In this document: positions 59,880 through 64,000 of the stretch, piece by piece | Numbering within the stretch: the stretch's first letter is position 1 | Layout of the letters: each line of letters begins with the position of its first letter | Origin: Theristus sp. LFF4_11 | Lineage: Eukaryota > Nematoda > Chromadorea > Monhysterida > Xyalidae | Direction: 5' to 3' | Length of the DNA stretch: 64,000 bases | NCBI GenBank assembly: GCA_030248135.1 | Contig: JASANC010003393.1 | Location: forward strand, 1-64,000 | The notes under the pieces: generated by a model | Database searches by the model: none | The model's input: only the letters and a program-made list of their open reading frames with translations | What the model was told of the DNA's origin: nothing | Program-made: the position numbers and the translations under genes

Positions 59880-60215
59880 ATCCAGTCAAAATGCGAACTT
59901 TCAAAAAATGCACAATTTTCACCTAAAAAAGTGCCCGGGCAAAAAAATAAACTAATTTTTCAAAATCTACGGATGAAATTACCCCAGGAAACATTTTTGT
60001 TCAACTGTGAAAGTGTCCCAGCTAAAAATTGAAAGAGCGAACACTTAAAACCAGGTGAAAACCCTGCGAACTTTTAAAAATACCCAATTTTTACCCAAAA
60101 AACAAGGTCGGGGCAAAAAATTAACCCAAAGAGCAAAATCTACGGATGAAATTACCCCAGGAAACATTTTTGTTCGACTGTGAAAGTGTCGCAGGTAAAA
60201 ATTGAAAGGGCGAAC
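59880..60215. repeat. Two-copy tandem repeat, period about 173 bp
   Basis: AAAATCTACGGATGAAATTA starts at 59962 and again near 60135, followed by CCCCAGGAAACATTTTTGTT in both. It lies directly after the satellite and looks like a diverged or higher-order relative of it. Confidence 0.8.
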
Positions 60216-60559
60216 ACATGTTGATTACATACCTGAAAAAAAAAATACCAAGAAAAATAAGTAACACTGTTTTCAGAATAGGTTTTTCGTGTCTACAGCG
60301 TATGAAAAGTCGTCCGATGAAAATTTTTTCGCGGCTCAGAACACAACTTTGGGTGTTCGTTTCGTGTGCACAGAGCCAAGTTTGTAACTTATACTATGCT
60401 CGCTGGAGGCAGCGAGCAAATTTGAAAAAAGCGCGCTGGGGTATAACGGCTCATATTATGCGTGATGCGCTCTCCGCTCGCTGCGCTCGCTCGCGCATCC
60501 GCATGATATCCACTTTCGGGTTCTTGCGTGATAATATTTGCATCAAAACTTTGATGTCA
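60216..60559. other. Unassigned sequence right of satellite
   Basis: No gene recognised. A GC-rich block near 60465-60500 has repeated CGCTCG words and is partly palindromic. Confidence 0.4.
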
Positions 60560-60955
60560 TAATTAACGTTCACCAAAACCCCTTTTTTTACTTTTTTTTT
60601 TCTTTTTTTTTTTTTTTTTTTTAAAACAGAATACATAAAATAATCGGTAAAGAGGGAAATCAAAAAACCCAAAATGACAGACAAAAAAAAAAAAAGCAGA
60701 GAAAAAAAAACAAAAAAAAGCAACAAAAAAGGAAAGGGAGGGGGGGAAATATAAAAAAGGAAAAAAAAAAGAAAGGAAGGAAAAAAGCGCGCAAGAGGGT
60801 GAAAAAAGGGGGGGGGGGGGGTTTGGTGGCGGGGGGGAGCGGGGGGGGGTGGGGCGGGGGGGGGGGGGGGTGGGGGGGTGTGGGGGGGGGGGGAGGGTGG
60901 GGGGGGGTGTGGGGGGGTGCGGGGGGTGGGGGGAACGGCTGCCAGTAGTATTGCA
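60560..60955. other. A/G homopolymer region, probably low quality
   Basis: Long A, T and then G runs (to about 60945), similar in style to 56761-57369. The last exon(s) of the minus-strand NAGK gene should lie here or to the left but cannot be seen. Confidence 0.7.
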
Positions 60956-61011
60956 CCAATGCAGCCAATCAGCGTGCCACACGCACAACGAGATAAACGG
61001 ACCATCGACGA

Positions 61012-62006
61012 CTCGCCTTGTTTCATGAACTTGAAGCTGTTCCAAACCGAGCCAACAATGACGACCGTCAAACCGGTCGGGTCCTCCAAAAGTGCCTGAA
61101 AAGTACAAATTGATGTCCAAAGCGTTGAATTCACGTTTCAGTCACTTCAAACGTTCATGAAACAACACAAACAACAGATTTCTACATTTCAAAGGTCAAT
61201 TTGAAGCAATCCGTGAAATTACGTGATCGATACGCTTTGAACATGGATGAATAACGTAAAGACCCAGACGCGTCATAAAAAGACGCAACAGACACCATGA
61301 ATTCATGATAATAATGCAGAAATGCGAACCTACCTTATCAGCATGCCTCGCGACGGCCAACACTTGCCGCCCCAGCTGTGCACCGGCCTCATGCAGCAGG
61401 TGCGCACAAAGACGGTCCTGGTGGTCAGAAGCACCTGCGCACGCGAAACATGGTGATCGGTGAAGACATTGAAGCTGCATAACTCATTGGCGCAATGACA
61501 GTCAAGTCGGCAATAAAGAAAACACTATTTCATTGCCATCACGGATTTGAATGTCAAAGATCTTTTGATACTTCTTGAATTTTGATCAGAAGTGAATGGT
61601 GTCTCATGGATTCTTGAATTACTCATGGTGTCTTACACTTCTCTGGTATTATGCCGTGCACTGCAGAATAAAACTGACTGACTGACTGACTGAGATCAAT
61701 CAGTTGTATGGAAAACCAGGAATTGTTACCCCCCACCCCACTGAAACCGTACATCGGTGGCCGCAGGCACGGCACACTGCGTCCCAGTACCGTCCACCTA
61801 ACCTTCGGCAATCAGTCGTGCGAATCCGGCGAAGAACGGCTTGTCCCAGTCTCCGTAGAGATGCGGCAGCATCGCCGTCAGTCGCTTGTCTACGTTGAAA
61901 TACTCGTACATTCGAGCGCGCACGTACGAAACGTCGAACGGCGACTCGACCAAATGGTCGGCGTCGTTGAACACCGCTCGCACGGCCTCCAGGGCGATCC
62001 AGGTCG
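61012..62006 (-). CDS. NAGK: N-acetylglucosamine kinase, partial (both ends missing)
   Basis: Sugar kinase that phosphorylates free GlcNAc for reuse. Three minus-strand exons with matching phases are seen. 62006-61803 encodes ALEAVRAVFNDADHL to LYGDWDKPFFAGFARLIAEG. 61434-61334 encodes ASDHQDRLCAHLLHEAGAQL. 61095 to about 61012 encodes LTVVIVGSVWNSFKFMKQG. The order and sequence match the second half of vertebrate NAGK, including the GSVW motif of the sugar-kinase fold (comparison from memory). The N-terminal ATP and sugar-binding half should lie beyond the right edge. The C-terminal exon is not found because homopolymer-rich sequence follows; the open frame continuing to about 60950 contains a CCAATCAGC copy and does not match the family well. 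Confidence 0.9.
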
Positions 62007-62235
62007 CTGCAACCACGCACGGCTGTGTGCACACTGTTGTATTTGTCGAATGGCGGTTTTTGAGACACAAACGCAAGACATTCGTTGCTGCAACGGCGTT
62101 GCCGCAATTCGCGCTTTTATTATTTTGGGTCGCAACGGTTGTTTATAAAGGTGGTTTAAGCTTGTCTTTTGAAAATCATTGAAAGAACCATATTCGGTTG
62201 AAATCAAGCTATTTTTGGTCAAAATTACTACTGTC

Positions 62236-63749
62236 TAGGGATGGAGCCGGTTCCGGTCCGGATTCCGGCGCCTAAAATTGGATCCGGATCCGGTCCGGAT
62301 TCCGGCGAAATTTTGCCGGATCCGGCCGGATCCGGCCGGAATGGCCGAGACCCGCGAATTAACCAGTTGATTCCTCCGTTTCAGAGCTGTTCAATGGTTT
62401 GACAAATTTGTTTCGGTGCTTTGTTGGTTTTGTTGTTGTGCATTTGACATGTGATCAGTGAGCGTTTCTTTAGTTTAGTGTTCTGTTCAATGGTAAATGG
62501 TTTACTGCTTTTGTCTTGAGTGGTAAACTTATGTGCAGCATCGTCCACTTTACAAAACGTGGCTGCCAGCTTTTGGCCGACGTTGTTGATGAACAACAGC
62601 AGGTTTTTTGAAATCAGCCATCTTCGTTGGTCATATTCAGTTAGCTGTCAAACAGTTGTTTTTTGTGAGCCCCAGAACACCAGCGATTTTAGCGACGTGT
62701 GTTACCGTGGGTGTGCGGGGGTGCCGTGATCCCCTAAAACCCGATAACCCCCCCAACGACGAATCCACGAGACGACGAATCCATGTCAATGGTGTTGCCC
62801 GCCGTTTGCGCACTGAAGCAGCGCATCGAACAAGTCGATGCGAGTGGCATTGGTTCGACGAAAGAAACGCTGCTGACCAGCATCGACACACGCTTCCGTG
62901 CACTTTTCCACAACGAATCCAACATCATGGCCACGTACGTTGATCCGCGATTCAAGAATACTGCAGTCGTCTTCGAAAATGAAGGCTGGATTCGTTGTGA
63001 ACTACTTCACATTGCAAAGAAAATCTTGAAACGACCGGAGACGCCCACAAACTGCGACGATACATCCGAGATCGCGAACAACGACCATGACGAAAGTGAA
63101 CGCGAGCCCGAACCAAAAAAGAAATCGGATGGCCTCTACGGAGGCATTGAGTTTCACGCTGCGCGACCGCGCAACTCGTCAGGCGAATCCAGTCGCTCCA
63201 AGACGAACTGCGCGGCGAAATGAATGTGTACGAGTCGGATGATTTTATCGACGAACCGGACAAAAGTGATCTAATGCTAGACTTTTGGCGGCTGAACTTG
63301 TCTAAATGCCCTAAACTATCGACAATCGCGCGCAGATACCTGGCACCGCTACCAACAAGCGTGGCAAGCGAACTAATGTTCTCTGAAGCCAGGCAGGCGT
63401 TTGTGTACAGCCGATCTCGTCTGTCAACTCAGAACGCCGAAAAGGTCATGTTTCTGAATGGAGTGTTGCCAGCACTTGATTATCCCTATGCGATGTGAAT
63501 TTTGTCAATTGTTGTTGTTGTAATTTTGGTTGGTTCACGTGCTGTGTCTTGCTGACTTTGTTTCTGTGTCTGTGCTGTTTCATGCTGAAAATGTGATGAA
63601 GAAGCGACGAAATGTGCGTAGATGTTTTTTAGACATAAAAAGGCCATTCCGGTCCGGATTCCGGCAATTTTTGCCGGATCCGGCCCGGCCGGAATGGGCT
63701 TTTGCCGGATCCGGCCCGGATTCCGGCAAATTTGCCGGATCCATCCCTA
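62236..63749 (+). mobile_element. hAT transposon, 1514 bp, with perfect 8-bp TSD
   Basis: The ends are TAGGGATGGAGCCGG and GCCGGATCCATCCCTA. CTACTGTC is duplicated at 62228-62235 and 63750-63757. Subterminal regions are packed with TCCGGATTCCGGC/GCCGGATCCGGCCGG words. It carries the C-terminal remnant of a hAT transposase. It is inserted just upstream of the visible NAGK exons, probably within a NAGK intron. Confidence 0.95.
62783..63498 (+). pseudogene. hAT transposase C-terminal remnant, frameshifted
   Basis: Two overlapping frames, 62783-63223 and 63220-63498, meet at an ATGA. The first contains DPRFKNTAVV, typical of hAT transposases just after the core. The second contains the dimerisation (hATC) region with LAPLPTSVASELMFSEA and SRLSTQNAEKVMFLN. 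The BED zinc finger and most of the catalytic core are absent, so the element cannot move itself. The change of frame lies near 63150-63220. Confidence 0.85.
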
Positions 63750-63873
63750 CTACTGTCCTAATTCAGCATTTACCTGCACCAAGCATTTTGAAGTTTTTCC
63801 TTAGTTTTTTCGAAAAAAAACGAAAATTTTTCAAGAAATCATATTTGTCCGTTGTTTCCATCTCAAATCATGT

Positions 63874-64000
63874 GCAGTTAGCTGATCGGTCGGAGACCAC
63901 GTGACCGCGTGTGTGTGTAGTACTGGACTGCATCTCCCTCCACACAACGCTATGCATCACGTGGTCACCCACCAACCAATCAGCAAATTGCACGTGGCAC
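63874..64000. mobile_element. MITE family B relative, cut by window edge
   Basis: Contains AGTTAGCTGATCGGTCGG, then CACGTGACC at the left and GCATCACGTGGTCACC and AACCAATCAGCAAATTGC at the right, mirrored like the 16672 copy. Confidence 0.6.

Noticed and set aside
60451..61134. 227-residue minus-strand frame with Pro- and Phe-rich stretches
   Set aside because: Only its first part (the NAGK GSVW exon) is real; the rest is homopolymer sequence.

Overview
This is a stretch of an invertebrate animal genome. The genes have many short introns (GT...AG, mostly with a TTTCAG-like acceptor), exons are more GC-rich than introns, and the products are metazoan (nucleoporin, Cys-loop receptor, DHHC acyltransferase, GT92 glycosyltransferase). 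An ecdysozoan, possibly a nematode-grade animal, would fit the short introns, the GT92 gene and the receptor type, but this is inference and not proven. Exon joins were made by reading splice sites and checking reading phase; nothing was searched in a database.

Left part, all on the plus strand: a roughly forty-exon NUP188 nucleoporin gene (279-17960); a nine-exon glutaredoxin-3/PICOT gene (18667-22014); a three-exon TMEM199/Vma12-like V-ATPase assembly factor (22868-23868); and a ZDHHC23-like palmitoyltransferase whose recognisable exons start at 25080 and finish at 36489. The 9.2 kb intron of the last gene contains a complete three-exon GT92 glycosyltransferase gene (29256-31935) on the same strand.

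Middle part, minus strand: a short-chain dehydrogenase (38844-36737) with an apparent one-base frameshift; a PQ-loop (SLC66-type) membrane protein (42132-39870); and a twelve-exon nicotinic acetylcholine receptor alpha-type subunit (50450-45007). Between the last two lies a 1.5 kb near-perfect foldback transposon with a 9-bp target duplication.

Right part: a plus-strand multi-exon secreted or type I membrane glycoprotein gene (52554 to about 56760), tentatively likened to EFF-1/AFF-1 fusogens. It runs into low-complexity, probably poorly assembled sequence. Then come a long-inverted-repeat element, a 149-bp satellite, a second homopolymer-rich stretch, and a minus-strand N-acetylglucosamine kinase gene. 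That gene is missing its 5' exons (beyond the window) and probably its 3' end. A 1514-bp hAT element with a perfect 8-bp target duplication sits just upstream of the NAGK exons.

The non-coding DNA is dominated by small DNA transposons (TA-duplicating, hAT-like and foldback), a tRNA-derived SINE family, and a heavily over-represented 9-mer (GCTGATTGG / CCAATCAGC) found about thirty times in 64 kb. The genes look like ordinary housekeeping and signalling genes with no evident common pathway. The most distinctive features are the mobile-element biology, the nested gene, the unusual receptor pore, and the candidate fusogen.
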